From Pirellulaceae bacterium (lineage in GTDB: Bacteria; Planctomycetota; Planctomycetia; Pirellulales; Pirellulaceae): a DNA stretch of 64,000 nucleotides. The DNA lies in assembly GCA_026004795.1 (NCBI GenBank), contig BPJV01000003.1:124001-188000 (forward strand), written 5' to 3'. Shown here piece by piece: positions 46,638 to 56,183 of this stretch (position 1 is the stretch's first letter; the number at the start of each line of letters is the position of its first letter). The translations under genes and the position numbers were made by a program. The notes beneath the pieces are model-generated. The model ran no database searches, had not been told where the DNA came from, and worked only from the letters and a program-made list of their open reading frames with translations.

Positions 46638-47852
46638 ATGAGTGCCGAAAACCACCCGCATACGACGGAACACTGCCCAGAATGTGGCCATAAGGGACGT
46701 CGAGTCGCTGAGGTCACCTTGGCGGCTCTGCTCCAACCACCGTGGGCTGCCGAGTTCGCTCGAGCGAGCGAGGATTGTTGCGGCCAGACGGGCGGCGAAC
46801 CGATCGGTTGCGCGCCCGCCCCGCGCGAAACGCCCTGGCGGTTCTGTGACTCGCCCGACTGCGACGTGGTTTATTACTCGATCAGAACCGGACGGACGTT
46901 CACCGGGTCACAGCTTCGCGTGCCCGTGGGGGTCAAGGAGCGGACTGGCGATCGGCCGCTGTGTTACTGCTTCGGGCATTCGATCGCCAGCATCAAAGAC
47001 GAACTGCGTCGCACGGGAACCACGACGGCGCTGGAGGATATTCGCGACAAGATGAAACGGATCGGCTGTCATTGTCCTACGTCGAATCCGTCCGGCGCAT
47101 GCTGTTTGGGCAGCGTGGCGCGGGGCATCGAAATCGCGCGGCGTGAATTGGAACAAGAAACGGCCACACCTCCATCGGCCATCACCAACCGGGCAGGGCG
47201 GGGACGCATCGAATTGATCGCCAGCGCGGGAGCGATCCTTTCGGCCGTATTGGCCTCGGCCTGCTGTTGGTTGCCATTGGTGTTGCTGGCGGGCGGCGTA
47301 TCTGGCGCCGCCGTCGCTTCGACGCTGGAAGCATACCGGCCCATCTTCATCGGCGTGGCCGTATTATTTCTCGGCGCGGCATTCTACGTCACCTATCGTC
47401 CACGGCGCGCAAGCGACGCTCAGGCGGATTGTTGCCCGTCCGACGGTGAAGCGGCCGCCACCTGTTGTCCGCCTGCGGGTCAACGGACGACGATGATGAC
47501 GGTGAACAAAGCCATGCTGTGGGTTGTCACCGCCCTAGTCGCGGCGTTCATCCTGTTCCCCAACTACGTCGGCGCTCTGCTGGGCGGCGGAACGTCCGGG
47601 GTTGTGTCGAGCGATGCACCGCAGCTCGAGTTGGTCGTCGAGGGGATGACGTGCGAGGGATGCGCGGCGATCGTCGAACAAGCCGTGCGGCAGGTTCCCG
47701 GCGTGCAGCACGTATCGGTCGACCATCAAACCGGCCGCGTCGTCGTCTCCGCCGAATCTTGTTGTCCCATCCCCACCGAACAAATCGTCTCAGCAATCGA
47801 ACAGGCCGGATACACTCCCCATTCCCACCCGCCGCATGAACCGCTTCGGTGA
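46638..47852 (+). CDS. CopZ-MerT-MerP mercury transport fusion
   Basis: 404 residues with three joined parts. Residues 1-165: a cysteine-rich domain like the CopZ N-terminal [2Fe-2S]/zinc domain (CPECG near 13, CDSPDC near 70, CYCFGHS near 109, CHCPTSNPSGACC at 144-156). Residues 190-315: MerT-like membrane helices with the Hg-binding pair ACCWLP (209-210) and two more CC pairs at 265-266 and 276-277. Residues 325-404: a MerP/HMA domain with GMTCEGC (336-342) and a further CC near the end. It would carry Hg(II) from outside to the cytoplasm. No mercuric reductase (merA) is present in the window. MerT-MerP fusions are known; the added CopZ domain is the unusual part. Confidence 0.88.
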   Translation: MSAENHPHTTEHCPECGHKGRRVAEVTLAALLQPPWAAEFARASEDCCGQTGGEPIGCAPAPRETPWRFCDSPDCDVVYYSIRTGRTFTGSQLRVPVGVKERTGDRPLCYCFGHSIASIKDELRRTGTTTALEDIRDKMKRIGCHCPTSNPSGACCLGSVARGIEIARRELEQETATPPSAITNRAGRGRIELIASAGAILSAVLASACCWLPLVLLAGGVSGAAVASTLEAYRPIFIGVAVLFLGAAFYVTYRPRRASDAQADCCPSDGEAAATCCPPAGQRTTMMTVNKAMLWVVTALVAAFILFPNYVGALLGGGTSGVVSSDAPQLELVVEGMTCEGCAAIVEQAVRQVPGVQHVSVDHQTGRVVVSAESCCPIPTEQIVSAIEQAGYTPHSHPPHEPLR

Positions 47853-48032
47853 AAGCTGCAATCCACGTGGCAGTCGGGAAGGCGTCGGCAGAACCTCGTG
47901 TATCTTTTGGCTTGGACTGACGATAAAATAATGATGTTTCTGACGCCTTTATAACTTGGAAGCTCGTTGCCTGTTTCCATGTGGGGCAAGGTAGTTCGTC
48001 CGGTTGGCCTCGAATTCTACGGAGTCTCCACC

Positions 48033-48440
48033 ATGCGGTACGTGATCTTATTCGCGATTCTGGTATCCCTTATCTGCAGTATGCCGGCCATGAAAAAAGT
48101 CCCAGCGACCGATAAGGAGGTGGCGGCTGGGCTGGAAGAGAAACTCGTCCAGTACTTTGTCTTGAAAACCCGGCTTAGCGGCAACCATCCGACCGTACAA
48201 CAATTAAGAAACGAGCTCGCCGGCCTGGCGTCGGCGGGTGGTCCTGTAGATCTTTCGCGACTCGAATCGATGCTCGACGAAGCTTATTTGCGGCACAAGG
48301 AATTGTCCAGTCAGTTTAGTCAGAGGCATCCAGAAGTGGTGCAGAACCTGGAGAAGCTCGCGATCATCGCCAAATTGCTTTCCTACGATTCACAGCACCT
48401 GCAGGAGAACTGGGACAGGATTGCCGACAAAACGTTTTAG
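48033..48440 (+). CDS. Hypothetical exported protein
   Basis: 135 residues from the ATG at 48033 (GGAG 9 bases upstream). It has a hydrophobic signal-like start (MRYVILFAILVSLICS) followed by a charged helical region (EEKLVQYFVLKTRLSG; LEKLAIIAKLLSYDSQHLQE). No family recognised. It stands between the mercury transport gene and the IS3 remnant. Confidence 0.55.
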   Translation: MRYVILFAILVSLICSMPAMKKVPATDKEVAAGLEEKLVQYFVLKTRLSGNHPTVQQLRNELAGLASAGGPVDLSRLESMLDEAYLRHKELSSQFSQRHPEVVQNLEKLAIIAKLLSYDSQHLQENWDRIADKTF

Positions 48441-48464
48441 GCTGATGGGGTGCTCCCCAAAAAA

Positions 48465-48516
48465 GTGATCCATTTGTTTTGAGCGGCTAAGTGATCCATT
48501 TGTTTTGAGCGGCTAA
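48465..48516. repeat. 26-bp perfect tandem repeat
   Basis: GTGATCCATTTGTTTTGAGC plus GGCTAA is repeated exactly (48465-48490 and 48491-48516) just before the IS3 remnant. It may mark the element's end or a duplicated flank. Confidence 0.75.
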
Positions 48517-48545
48517 CTGCGTGAACTTAGGCCAGGACGTCTCGC

Positions 48546-48961
48546 ATGAGAAGAAAGCGACACACACCGGAGCAGCTCATCAAGAAGCTTGGGAAAGCGG
48601 ATGCGATGCTGGCGGCCGACATTCTGGGAGTGTGGTGAACTGTCACCGCTTTCTCTTGACGACAATCGCGAAGAATGACAGTGGCCACCAGCGCGACGAG
48701 CTGTTCACTATCGAGCTGTTGTTGGTAACGAAGCACAAACTTGATGGCCTGGTGCCGGACGGACTGGTGTCACAGACGAATTAAATGCCATCGGAATGCA
48801 CAACCTGGCCGAGGCACGCCGGCTTTCCCGGCGTCGGCTCCACGAGCCCAACCACGAGCTACCGCACAGCAGCTTGGCCCCCCTCGGAGTTCGCCGCCGG
48901 TTGTGCCGCGGCTTCCGCTCCGGCAGCGCCTCCGCCGAGGAGAAGAATCTCTATTCGTTAA
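48546..48961 (+). mobile_element. Decayed IS3-family insertion sequence remnant
   Basis: At 48546 an IS3-type OrfA start is readable (MRRKRHTPEQLIKKLGKADA) but stops after 30 codons. At about 48855-48961 the C-terminal end of an IS3-type OrfB is readable across a frame change (PHSSL in one frame, then SEFAAGCAAASAPAAPPP in another, stop at 48959-48961). The bulk of the transposase, including the DDE core, is missing, so the element is dead. The gap 48441-49044 contains nothing else. Confidence 0.7.
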
Positions 48962-49044
48962 TCAACCCACACTCTCATAACGCCTAGTACAAAGCTTGGG
49001 CTATTTCACCACAATACGAAGGAAGCGAGTTCTGCAACTACCCT

Positions 49045-49542
49045 CTACTTTTCCAAGGCAAAGTCGAAAACATTTTCTCCTTCTTTTACTTCCGCCGTAA
49101 ACGGAGTATTTCTCGGCGATGCATATTTCTCTGGTAGGGCATTCTCAGCCTTCGCTTTCTCAGCCTTTTGCGTCTCAGCGTACTCATCATATCCATCAGG
49201 ATACTCATCACTGATATCGTAATCGGCATGCGTCTCACTAGACCCCGCGCTGCTCTCATACTGGGCTTCGTACTTAGCAACTGTAACTTTATACCTCCCC
49301 ACAACGGCACCATCCCCTTTCCGTCGAGTGGTCAACTCGTATTTCCCGCTCTCGTCGGTAACCCCTACAGCACTTGCTCCTCCCTCTTCCGGGATGAAAG
49401 AGACAGTAGCACCGGCAACGGGCTTACCATCCATAGTAACCGTGCCACGGACAGGATAAGTTCGCGGGCCGTCATCTCCCACACACCCCGAAAGCAAAAG
49501 CCATAGAACAAACAATCCACCATGAACAAATCGATTCATCAT
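49045..49542 (-). CDS. Lipoprotein with carboxypeptidase-regulatory-like domain
   Basis: 165 residues: a signal peptide ending in a lipobox (LLLSGC), then one beta-sandwich of the carboxypeptidase regulatory/Ig-like type (GTVTMDGKPVAGATVSFIPE; VTDESGKYELTTR) and an acidic, alanine/lysine-rich C-terminal tail. Lipoproteins of this type commonly sit beside DUF1559 genes in planctomycetes; here the DUF1559 gene is upstream on the same strand. Probably anchored at the cell surface. Confidence 0.8.
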   Translation of the reverse strand: MMNRFVHGGLFVLWLLLSGCVGDDGPRTYPVRGTVTMDGKPVAGATVSFIPEEGGASAVGVTDESGKYELTTRRKGDGAVVGRYKVTVAKYEAQYESSAGSSETHADYDISDEYPDGYDEYAETQKAEKAKAENALPEKYASPRNTPFTAEVKEGENVFDFALEK

Positions 49543-49630
49543 TAACTCACTGCTCCTTAAATATTATTTCAACCCCTTTAACGGAGTCCGCCACACCTAA
49601 TTGAATCGTGTCTTTCCCACTGGAAAGAGA

Positions 49631-49666
49631 AAAACGCTGTCCACACATGGAAGTGGCCAGCGTTTT
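49631..49666 (-). terminator. Intrinsic terminator after the DUF1559 gene
   Basis: On the minus strand AAAACGCTG and CAGCGTTTT pair (49658-49666 with 49631-49639), with an inner CCAC/GTGG extension, and a T-rich tract (TTTTTCTCTTT) follows. It lies just downstream of the DUF1559 stop at 49706. Confidence 0.7.
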
Positions 49667-49705
49667 CTCATACTTCCCACCAGCATAGGATGCGCACCAC
49701 TAAAC

Positions 49706-50854
49706 CTAAGGAAGTTGCGCTACCTCACCGCCGGCTCGAGATCCCAACGCCCCCCACACGCCGTAGACTGATGGCCCGACGAGCGTTTGACGAGCGTTCA
49801 AATTCCCGGAGTCGATGTTCTCCGACAGGAAGTGAGTTGAACCATCGACATAAACAGCATTGACTCCACCGGTATGACGACTCGCTGGTGGAATTACCAA
49901 GTGTGTCGAATCTCCGTAGCTTCCGCCGTCAGCACAAGCTGGGGAATTCGGAGGCAACACCGTGTTGAAGGCGACGTACATCGGCTGAGCATCTTGCCAT
50001 GCAACGCCGAACCTCGATTGGATCTGCGACCCATCAACGAAGTAGCGACCGTCGGTAACCGTCCGACACAGAGCTGGAGTATCGATCAATCCCGCAACGC
50101 GTGTGTGCACACCAAGCACATGCTCAACCGCATTGCCAGGTACGGTAACTGGATTTTGCCCTCGATATGGCGCCTTTGCTTGACATATCCGTTCGCTAAA
50201 CGCGATCGTATTACTCGTTCCATCGATTACATCGCGCATACCATACATGGTGTGCGGATTCCCTCGACTTCCTCGAGCCGCGAAGATTCCTCGCACTTGA
50301 CGTCCTGTGCCAATCCCGCTTACCAACGATTCCACCATATCCCCCATCGAGAACGCGTAGCTATTGAAGCGTCCCGTGCGCGAGGGGTAACCGTCGTCGG
50401 ACGGACACAACAAGGTATCTGGCGAGTCATTCCAGGGATCCCAACTACTCCAAGCCCTTGGCCCATGCGGAGGATTATTGGCGTCTCCTGCTTGAATTCT
50501 GCTGTACATGTTGCTCTGTTCCATGAAGGGAAGAAGCGGGATAAATCCGCTCAATCGGCCTCGGTTACTATCGAGCAAACCGCTTCCGGTTCCGTCGAAC
50601 GTGCCGCCGCTGCGATAAACAAACTTCTTGTAAGTGGACTCATAGTTGAGCAGAGCCAATCCCAATTGCCGCAAGTTGTTGGAACATTCCATACGTCGCG
50701 CAGCTTCTCGTGCCGCCTGAACCGCAGGAAGCAGCAAGCCAACAAGGACACCGATAATGGCAATAACAACCAGCAGTTCAACCAGCGTGAATCCCCGCTG
50801 CTGCTGCACTCCCGATTTACTCGGCTGACGTCTTACCCATCGGTGATTGCACAT
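49706..50854 (-). CDS. DUF1559 prepilin-type protein (H-X9-DG)
   Basis: 382 residues from the ATG at 50854, with AAGGAG about 8 bases upstream, which decides against 50887. N-terminal prepilin signal ([20 protein letters not shown]), the DUF1559 hallmark [20 protein letters not shown], and the C-terminal H-x9-DG motif (HTGGVNAVYVDGSTHF). The family is thought to form surface or pseudopilus structures. Regulated separately from the island at 13-21 kb, with its own promoter and terminator. Confidence 0.93.
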   Translation of the reverse strand: MCNHRWVRRQPSKSGVQQQRGFTLVELLVVIAIIGVLVGLLLPAVQAAREAARRMECSNNLRQLGLALLNYESTYKKFVYRSGGTFDGTGSGLLDSNRGRLSGFIPLLPFMEQSNMYSRIQAGDANNPPHGPRAWSSWDPWNDSPDTLLCPSDDGYPSRTGRFNSYAFSMGDMVESLVSGIGTGRQVRGIFAARGSRGNPHTMYGMRDVIDGTSNTIAFSERICQAKAPYRGQNPVTVPGNAVEHVLGVHTRVAGLIDTPALCRTVTDGRYFVDGSQIQSRFGVAWQDAQPMYVAFNTVLPPNSPACADGGSYGDSTHLVIPPASRHTGGVNAVYVDGSTHFLSENIDSGNLNARQTLVGPSVYGVWGALGSRAGGEVAQLP

Positions 50855-50906
50855 TGTTAAGTCTCCTTGAATAAGGACCACTGACACCTTGAGAGTCGGA
50901 TCCGAT

Positions 50907-50934
50907 ATTTTATAACCACCCCACCCATGGTCAA
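50907..50934 (-). promoter_or_regulatory. Likely promoter of the DUF1559 gene
   Basis: On the minus strand, TTGACC (50934-50929) and TAAAAT (50912-50907) are 16 bases apart, about 50 bases upstream of the start at 50854. Confidence 0.5.
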
Positions 50935-51690
50935 CTAAATTTACCTTAATTCACAAACAAGGTGAACCCTTAACCCATTGCAAGGTTCCGCCACTGACGA
51001 TAGCCCACCGTCCGAGGCCGCCAGCTGGTCAAACTGACCGATCTGCACCTGGATACCGATGGCAGAGAATCGTGCTGGTGGTAAGGAGAGGCTTCAGCAC
51101 GAGAAGGCACCCCCTCCGCCAACAGCAACGGCAGCCCGTTTTTTCAATGCCCTCGGACATGCCAGGCGATCTTTCGAATGGTTGCTGATGTAGCGTCGAT
51201 CCGAACCGTTGGGGCACTTAGTCCCTTGGGATGGCACGGCTCGGTAACTTCGGTAAAAGGATGCCGCCGGAACGGAAAACCGGCGACGCGGGCGCGACCA
51301 GTCGCTACGCAGGCCGAGCCTACGGGGGCGTGCGACAGTTCAGCAAACCTGTTTTCCAACAAGTGGGACAATGGTCGACTTAGTCAACCCGATCCTTAAC
51401 CGCCCGTATAGACCAACCTTTTCACTGCGCACCGTTGTCCCCATGATCGCCAAGAAATCTCGCATCATCGCCGGTGCGCAGCACAGACACGGCATCTTAA
51501 CTCAGAAAAATGCAACAGAAGTTGGCCACAGAAGGGGATTACAACTTGTCCCAACGATTGTTTCGCGACGATGGGTCACCGTGACAGCTTCCCTATGCTC
51601 GGCCTCTTACCGCTTCACTCCGTAGCCAGCCACCCCGTGCAAATCTCTTGGGAGGGGAGACCAACGGAATCTAAGTGGGCACATCGTACA
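50935..51690. other. About 750-base gene-free stretch
   Basis: Only short frames occur here on both strands (for example 51371-51625 plus), and none has a family likeness, a good ribosome site or codon use like that of the neighbours. I see no strong repeat. It may be a decayed region next to the IS3 remnant. Confidence 0.4.
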
Positions 51691-52467
51691 TTACCGAGGC
51701 CTGACGCTCGGCTGCCGAGAATGCATCGCCAACACGATGATTATCGGTGCACCAAGAAAACAGAGAGCCAACCACAGGACTCGCTCCGCACTCTCCAGCG
51801 GAATCAAAGCCGTGGTCAGTGCACGGGGGAAGAGCAATGCCACGGCGACAGGGTAAACAGAAGCTATCAATACTCCCGCCAAAGCACCACTAAGTAGTCC
51901 GACCAGCGAAGTACGCTTATCTGCCGAAACGACGAAAGTCAAGATCGCCCCAATTCCTGCTAACATCGGCCCCAACAAGGCAAGGTTGGTTAGAACAGCC
52001 TTCATCAGCTCCGACATGGAATGGCTGCGAGCCAGCGCGACGTGAAGCTCATGCCCAGCAAGGCCGCCAAACGCCCCAGCCACCACACTGGACACGGCAA
52101 CTACCGGAAGCCATGCCAGCCTGACACGACAGGATTTCTGCAGCAAGCACTCAACCCAGCTCAAGGAAATGCCCAAGACTCCCCCCAAGAGTGACATGAG
52201 CACGACCACATTCTTGCGATCGAGACGTTGCTGCAACTGTGGAGGCAAATACCCCAAATCATCCGCACCTTCATTCGTGTAAAAGAAAGGGTACCACTGG
52301 TCCATCAATAGGAAGACAATTGCCGCTGGCACGACCAGCATTATTGGCAGGAGCCACCATTTCGCTGTTACCTTTCCTGGAACCATATCCTGCCCACCGT
52401 TGCTACTCTCCGCCTCTGCGTGCCCCTCAACTCGTTGTAAAGCATTCGAATCCATATCGAGCTCCAT
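51691..52467 (-). CDS. Hypothetical integral membrane protein
   Basis: 258 residues from 52467; an ATG at 52455 with GGAG 6 bases upstream is an equal candidate. About five to six hydrophobic helices (WWLLPIMLVVPAAIVFLLM, VVVLMSLLGGVLGISLSWV, PVVAVSSVVAGAFGGLAG, LALLGPMLAGIGAILTFVV, LLSGALAGVLIASVYPVAV). No family recognised. Confidence 0.6.
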   Translation of the reverse strand: MELDMDSNALQRVEGHAEAESSNGGQDMVPGKVTAKWWLLPIMLVVPAAIVFLLMDQWYPFFYTNEGADDLGYLPPQLQQRLDRKNVVVLMSLLGGVLGISLSWVECLLQKSCRVRLAWLPVVAVSSVVAGAFGGLAGHELHVALARSHSMSELMKAVLTNLALLGPMLAGIGAILTFVVSADKRTSLVGLLSGALAGVLIASVYPVAVALLFPRALTTALIPLESAERVLWLALCFLGAPIIIVLAMHSRQPSVRPR

Positions 52468-53056
52468 AAAATGCCATCACCTGCAGAAAGCATCTTGACA
52501 ATGCGTGACTCTGCCCAGGAACAACATCCAGCTACGTTCGACAATCGGTGTTTACATTTCAACGCGCGATCACCACGCGGACGGTCGCCCAACAAACTCC
52601 GAAACCAACCTGTACCAGAGGGGCAAGATAAGAAAACCTCAGGAAACATGCAAGCAATCGCCTTCCTGGCCTCGGTCAACTGCCCCCAATTCCGGTGTGC
52701 CTCGATTTTACGGGCAGGTGTTGCTGTACAGGCTGAGTTTGCCAGGTGGGCCGACAGGGACGTACTTCTGAAAGCGCCCCCGGACAAGGGCGACATGGTT
52801 AACCCCCTGAGCATGCTGGTTTCAAGGCGTTGGCAGGCCGAGGCCATCGGTCGGGGGCCTGCTCGCCGCTGACTCGACATGCTTTCGGAATCTGCGACTT
52901 TTGAGCACTTCTCATTGGAATGCCGAGGCCTACAGTGCCTGGGAACGGTCGCTTCGATGTGCAGTTCACTGCTCGTCGGCTGACGTCCTGTACTCTTTGG
53001 TTGTCGACAGTATCCGATATCGGTGTTCGAGCTTCCACAAAGGTAAAACATAGGTA
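52468..53056. other. About 590-base gene-free stretch before the lipid operon
   Basis: The two long open frames here (52471-52872 plus, 52368-53171 minus) overlap each other and have no family likeness. The promoter of the desaturase operon must lie here, but I see no clear boxes. Confidence 0.35.
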
Positions 53057-53941
53057 ATGACGCAACCGGATTCTGTGCAATGGTGGCGGGTAACGCCGTT
53101 CTTCCTACTGCATGCAGCGGTCGGCCTGGTGGCCGTGGTCGGCTGGAGTCCGGCAGCCATCGTTGTGGCACTGCTGACCTATGCCGTACGAGTCTTCGCC
53201 CTGACCGCTTTCTACCACCGCTACTTCTCGCATCGGACGTTTCGCACGTCGCGCTTGGTTCAGTTCCTGGGAGCCTTCATCGGAGCGATGGCAACGCAGC
53301 GTGGCCCGATCTGGTGGGCCGCTCATCATCGCCATCACCACCGGGCTTCGGACACGCCCGACGACATTCACTCGCCCAAGCAACAAGGTTTCGCTTGGAG
53401 CCACATGTTGTGGTTCATGACTCGCAGTGGCTATCGGACCGATCCGCGTATGGTCAAGGATTGGCTGAAGTTCCCCGAGCTACGCTGGCTGGATCGCTGG
53501 GACTGGTTCGCGCCGGTCGTGTTGGCGGTCGGTTTGTTTCTGTTAGGGGAAGCGATTCGCGGTCTTCTTCCAACCACCAACACGTCGGGTTGGCAACTGG
53601 TCGTGTGGGGATACGTCGTGTCGACGATCGCCGTGTACCACGTGACGTTCTCGATCAATTCGTTGGCCCATCGCTTCGGCTCTCGTCGTTATCCGACGCG
53701 TGACGACAGCCGCAATAACTGGTGGCTGGCGCTGCTGACCTTCGGCGAAGGCTGGCACAACAACCATCATTATTTTCCCAACTCGGCCCGCCAAGGATTT
53801 CGCTGGTGGGAGATCGACCTGACCTTCTACATCCTGTGCGTTATGTCCTGGCTGGGCCTGGTATGGGACTTGAAACCCGTTCCATCGCACGTCGTTCGCC
53901 CCGACGCGCGGCAGCTCGAACCGGGAGCGGGCGTCGGATGA
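53057..53941 (+). CDS. Acyl-lipid/acyl-CoA delta-9-type fatty acid desaturase
   Basis: 294 residues. Membrane desaturase with all three histidine boxes of the di-iron site: HRYFSHRTF (near 53), HHRHHHRASD (near 90) and HNNHHYFPNSARQGF (near 235). Four or so membrane helices frame them. It introduces a double bond, probably at position 9, in a lipid-bound fatty acid. It is the first gene of a four-gene operon; its stop overlaps the next start (ATGA). Confidence 0.92.
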   Translation: MTQPDSVQWWRVTPFFLLHAAVGLVAVVGWSPAAIVVALLTYAVRVFALTAFYHRYFSHRTFRTSRLVQFLGAFIGAMATQRGPIWWAAHHRHHHRASDTPDDIHSPKQQGFAWSHMLWFMTRSGYRTDPRMVKDWLKFPELRWLDRWDWFAPVVLAVGLFLLGEAIRGLLPTTNTSGWQLVVWGYVVSTIAVYHVTFSINSLAHRFGSRRYPTRDDSRNNWWLALLTFGEGWHNNHHYFPNSARQGFRWWEIDLTFYILCVMSWLGLVWDLKPVPSHVVRPDARQLEPGAGVG

Positions 53942-55245
53942 GAATCGCAGTCGTTGGAGGTGGAATTAGCGGTGCGTTGGCTGCACGTCTTCTGGCCAGC
54001 CAGCATGACGTGACGCTGTTGGAAAGCAGCCACTATGTGGGCGGTCATGCCAACACCGTCGAAGTCCTTAGCGAGAACCAATCGGTCCCGGTCGACACCG
54101 GCTTCATGGTCTTCAACGATCAAACCTATCCGAACTTCTGCCGTCTCCTGCGGTTGCTCGACGTCCCGTCGCAACCGACAGACATGAGCTTCAGTGTTCG
54201 CTGCGACGCGACGTCACTCGAGTACCAAGGCAGCTCGCTGGACGGTCTGTTCGCCCAGCGGCGAAATCTTATGCGACCGCGATTTCTCAAGATGATCGCC
54301 GACATCCTGCGGTTCAATCGGTTGGCCACACGGGCCGTAACACGCGGTGACGTGGAACCGAATGCAACCGTGGGCGACTACCTCGATCGATGGCGGCTGG
54401 GACGAGAATTTCGCGATCACTACTTGCTGCCGATGGCCGCAGCCATTTGGTCGAGCTGCCCGGGCCGCGTGCACGATTTCCCAGCCCCCTTCTTTTTCGG
54501 GTTCTGCCATAATCACGGCCTGTTGAGAATCCTGGGCCGCCCGCAATGGCGGACGATCGTAGGAGGATCACGCGAGTATTTGAAAAAGCTGCTCGCACCA
54601 ATGGCGGATCGTGTCCGCACGGGCTGTGCGGTCCAATCCGTGCGGCGAACTTGCGATCACGTGGTGGTCGAACATTCGGGAACGTCGGTCGAGATCTTCG
54701 ACCAAGTCGTGCTGGCCTGCCATGCCGATCAAGCGCTTGAGGTCGTTCAGGATTTGGACGAAGATGAACGCGCCGTGCTGGCGTGCTTTCCATACCAACG
54801 GAATCATGCGGTCCTGCACACCGACACGAGCCAGTTGCCGCAGTGTCGCCGAGCTTGGGCTAGTTGGAATTACCGCATTGCCGGAGGCGACGAGAGGACC
54901 GCATGCGTGACTTATGACTTGACACGACTGCAGCGGTTGCCGAGCGGGGAGCGCATTCTGCTGACACTTAATCCAGTCCAGCCGATCGATCGGGCCAAAG
55001 TGCTGCGGCAGTTCGAGTACGCACACCCGGCTTACGGCAGAGACTCGGCAGCGGCGCAGCAGCGTTGGTCGGCCGTCAGTGGATGGCGAAGGCTGCATTT
55101 TTGCGGTGCCTACTGGGGCTACGGATTCCATGAAGACGGGGTGAACAGCGCTCTGGCAGTGGCAAGGAATTTCGGAATCGAGTTGAACGCATGCACAGTC
55201 GGATCTACCGTGGCTGGGTCAGCCACCATCGGTTCACCCCGGTGA
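53938..55245 (+). CDS. FAD-dependent amine oxidase-type oxidoreductase
   Basis: 435 residues from the ATG in the ATGA overlap with the desaturase stop; the frame before it is rejected. Rossmann FAD motif at the start ([18 protein letters not shown], then [15 protein letters not shown]), internal DTGFMVFND, and a C-terminal FAD-contact region ([19 protein letters not shown]). Related proteins are encoded next to DUF1365 and cyclopropane synthase-like genes, where an unsaturated acyl chain is thought to be oxidised or desaturated. The last 55 bases overlap DUF1365. Confidence 0.9.
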   Translation: MRIAVVGGGISGALAARLLASQHDVTLLESSHYVGGHANTVEVLSENQSVPVDTGFMVFNDQTYPNFCRLLRLLDVPSQPTDMSFSVRCDATSLEYQGSSLDGLFAQRRNLMRPRFLKMIADILRFNRLATRAVTRGDVEPNATVGDYLDRWRLGREFRDHYLLPMAAAIWSSCPGRVHDFPAPFFFGFCHNHGLLRILGRPQWRTIVGGSREYLKKLLAPMADRVRTGCAVQSVRRTCDHVVVEHSGTSVEIFDQVVLACHADQALEVVQDLDEDERAVLACFPYQRNHAVLHTDTSQLPQCRRAWASWNYRIAGGDERTACVTYDLTRLQRLPSGERILLTLNPVQPIDRAKVLRQFEYAHPAYGRDSAAAQQRWSAVSGWRRLHFCGAYWGYGFHEDGVNSALAVARNFGIELNACTVGSTVAGSATIGSPR

Positions 55246-56183
55246 ACCATGGCTTTCGGTATCGCATCTACATGATGTATTTGGACCTGGCGGAAATCTC
55301 CGATCTGGTCGATCGCCGGCGTCTGCTCACGGCAACCCGTCGTGGGAGTTGTTCTTTTCTGCGCAGTGACCATTTGTTCCGGCGGGATTGCTCACTTGAC
55401 AGCGAAGTGCGCCAGCTTGTGCAGGACCGGACCGGGCGAATGCCTCGAGGTCCGATTCGCCTTTTAACGCAACTGCGTGTTCATGGATTCTTCATGAATC
55501 CGCTGGCGCTGTACTACGTTTTCGCCCCCGACGGGCAGTCGCTCGAGTGCGTCGTGGCCGAGGTCAACAACACGCCTTGGAACGAGCGGCATGCGTATGT
55601 CCTGTGGGATGGGAACCGGTTGTCGGCGGAGGAATGCTCGACACCAAATGCTCGGCGAGTTGACCGCTTCGAACATGCCAAAGCGTTTCACGTGTCGCCT
55701 TTCATGCCGATGGAACAAGCTTACCGATGGCAGCTTCCGTCGCCCAACGACGAGCTGTCGGTCGAGCTGGCCAATCTCGATCGCGGGGAGGAGGTTTTTC
55801 GCGCGTCGATGCACCTGCAGGCTCTGCCGCTCGACCGCCCCAACCTGCGCCGCATGGCCTGGACTTATCCCCTAATGCCCGCTCAGATTGCCGCGGGAAT
55901 CTACTGGCAAGCCCTCAAACTATGGTGGAAACGATGTCCCTTCTATCCGCACCCCGATCGAACGACCAACGGCGAATCGACCGCCCCGATCAGTCCGCAA
56001 TATTCCCAGCCGGTGGAATCGACCGTTCTGCCGCACACACCGATGGCCCGGTGGAGTCGCCCGAGCGAATCGCCGGCGGATCGGACAGCGCGGCCGGCGG
56101 AAAGCGGTCAGCGATGGCTGCCCACGGATGGTTGCGACGCGCCGTCCTCGGCCGCCTCGAGCACCTGCGATCCGGCACCTTGA
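55191..56183 (+). CDS. DUF1365 family protein
   Basis: 330 residues. The family signature is clear: [20 protein letters not shown] at the start, [62 protein letters not shown] and a final [23 protein letters not shown]1365 proteins accompany FAD oxidoreductases and cyclopropane synthases in lipid gene clusters; their reaction is unproved. The last 75 residues after PHPD are low-complexity and probably not part of the fold. It overlaps the next gene by 70 bases. Confidence 0.9.
   Translation: MHSRIYRGWVSHHRFTPVNHGFRYRIYMMYLDLAEISDLVDRRRLLTATRRGSCSFLRSDHLFRRDCSLDSEVRQLVQDRTGRMPRGPIRLLTQLRVHGFFMNPLALYYVFAPDGQSLECVVAEVNNTPWNERHAYVLWDGNRLSAEECSTPNARRVDRFEHAKAFHVSPFMPMEQAYRWQLPSPNDELSVELANLDRGEEVFRASMHLQALPLDRPNLRRMAWTYPLMPAQIAAGIYWQALKLWWKRCPFYPHPDRTTNGESTAPISPQYSQPVESTVLPHTPMARWSRPSESPADRTARPAESGQRWLPTDGCDAPSSAASSTCDPAP

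Noticed and set aside
52368-53171. 267-residue minus-strand open frame
   Set aside because: It overlaps real genes at both ends and has no family likeness; it is a by-product of GC-rich sequence.
55727-56113. N-terminal extension of the CFA-synthase-like gene
   Set aside because: The sequence is low-complexity, overlaps the conserved DUF1365 gene, and a family-length protein starts at 56114.
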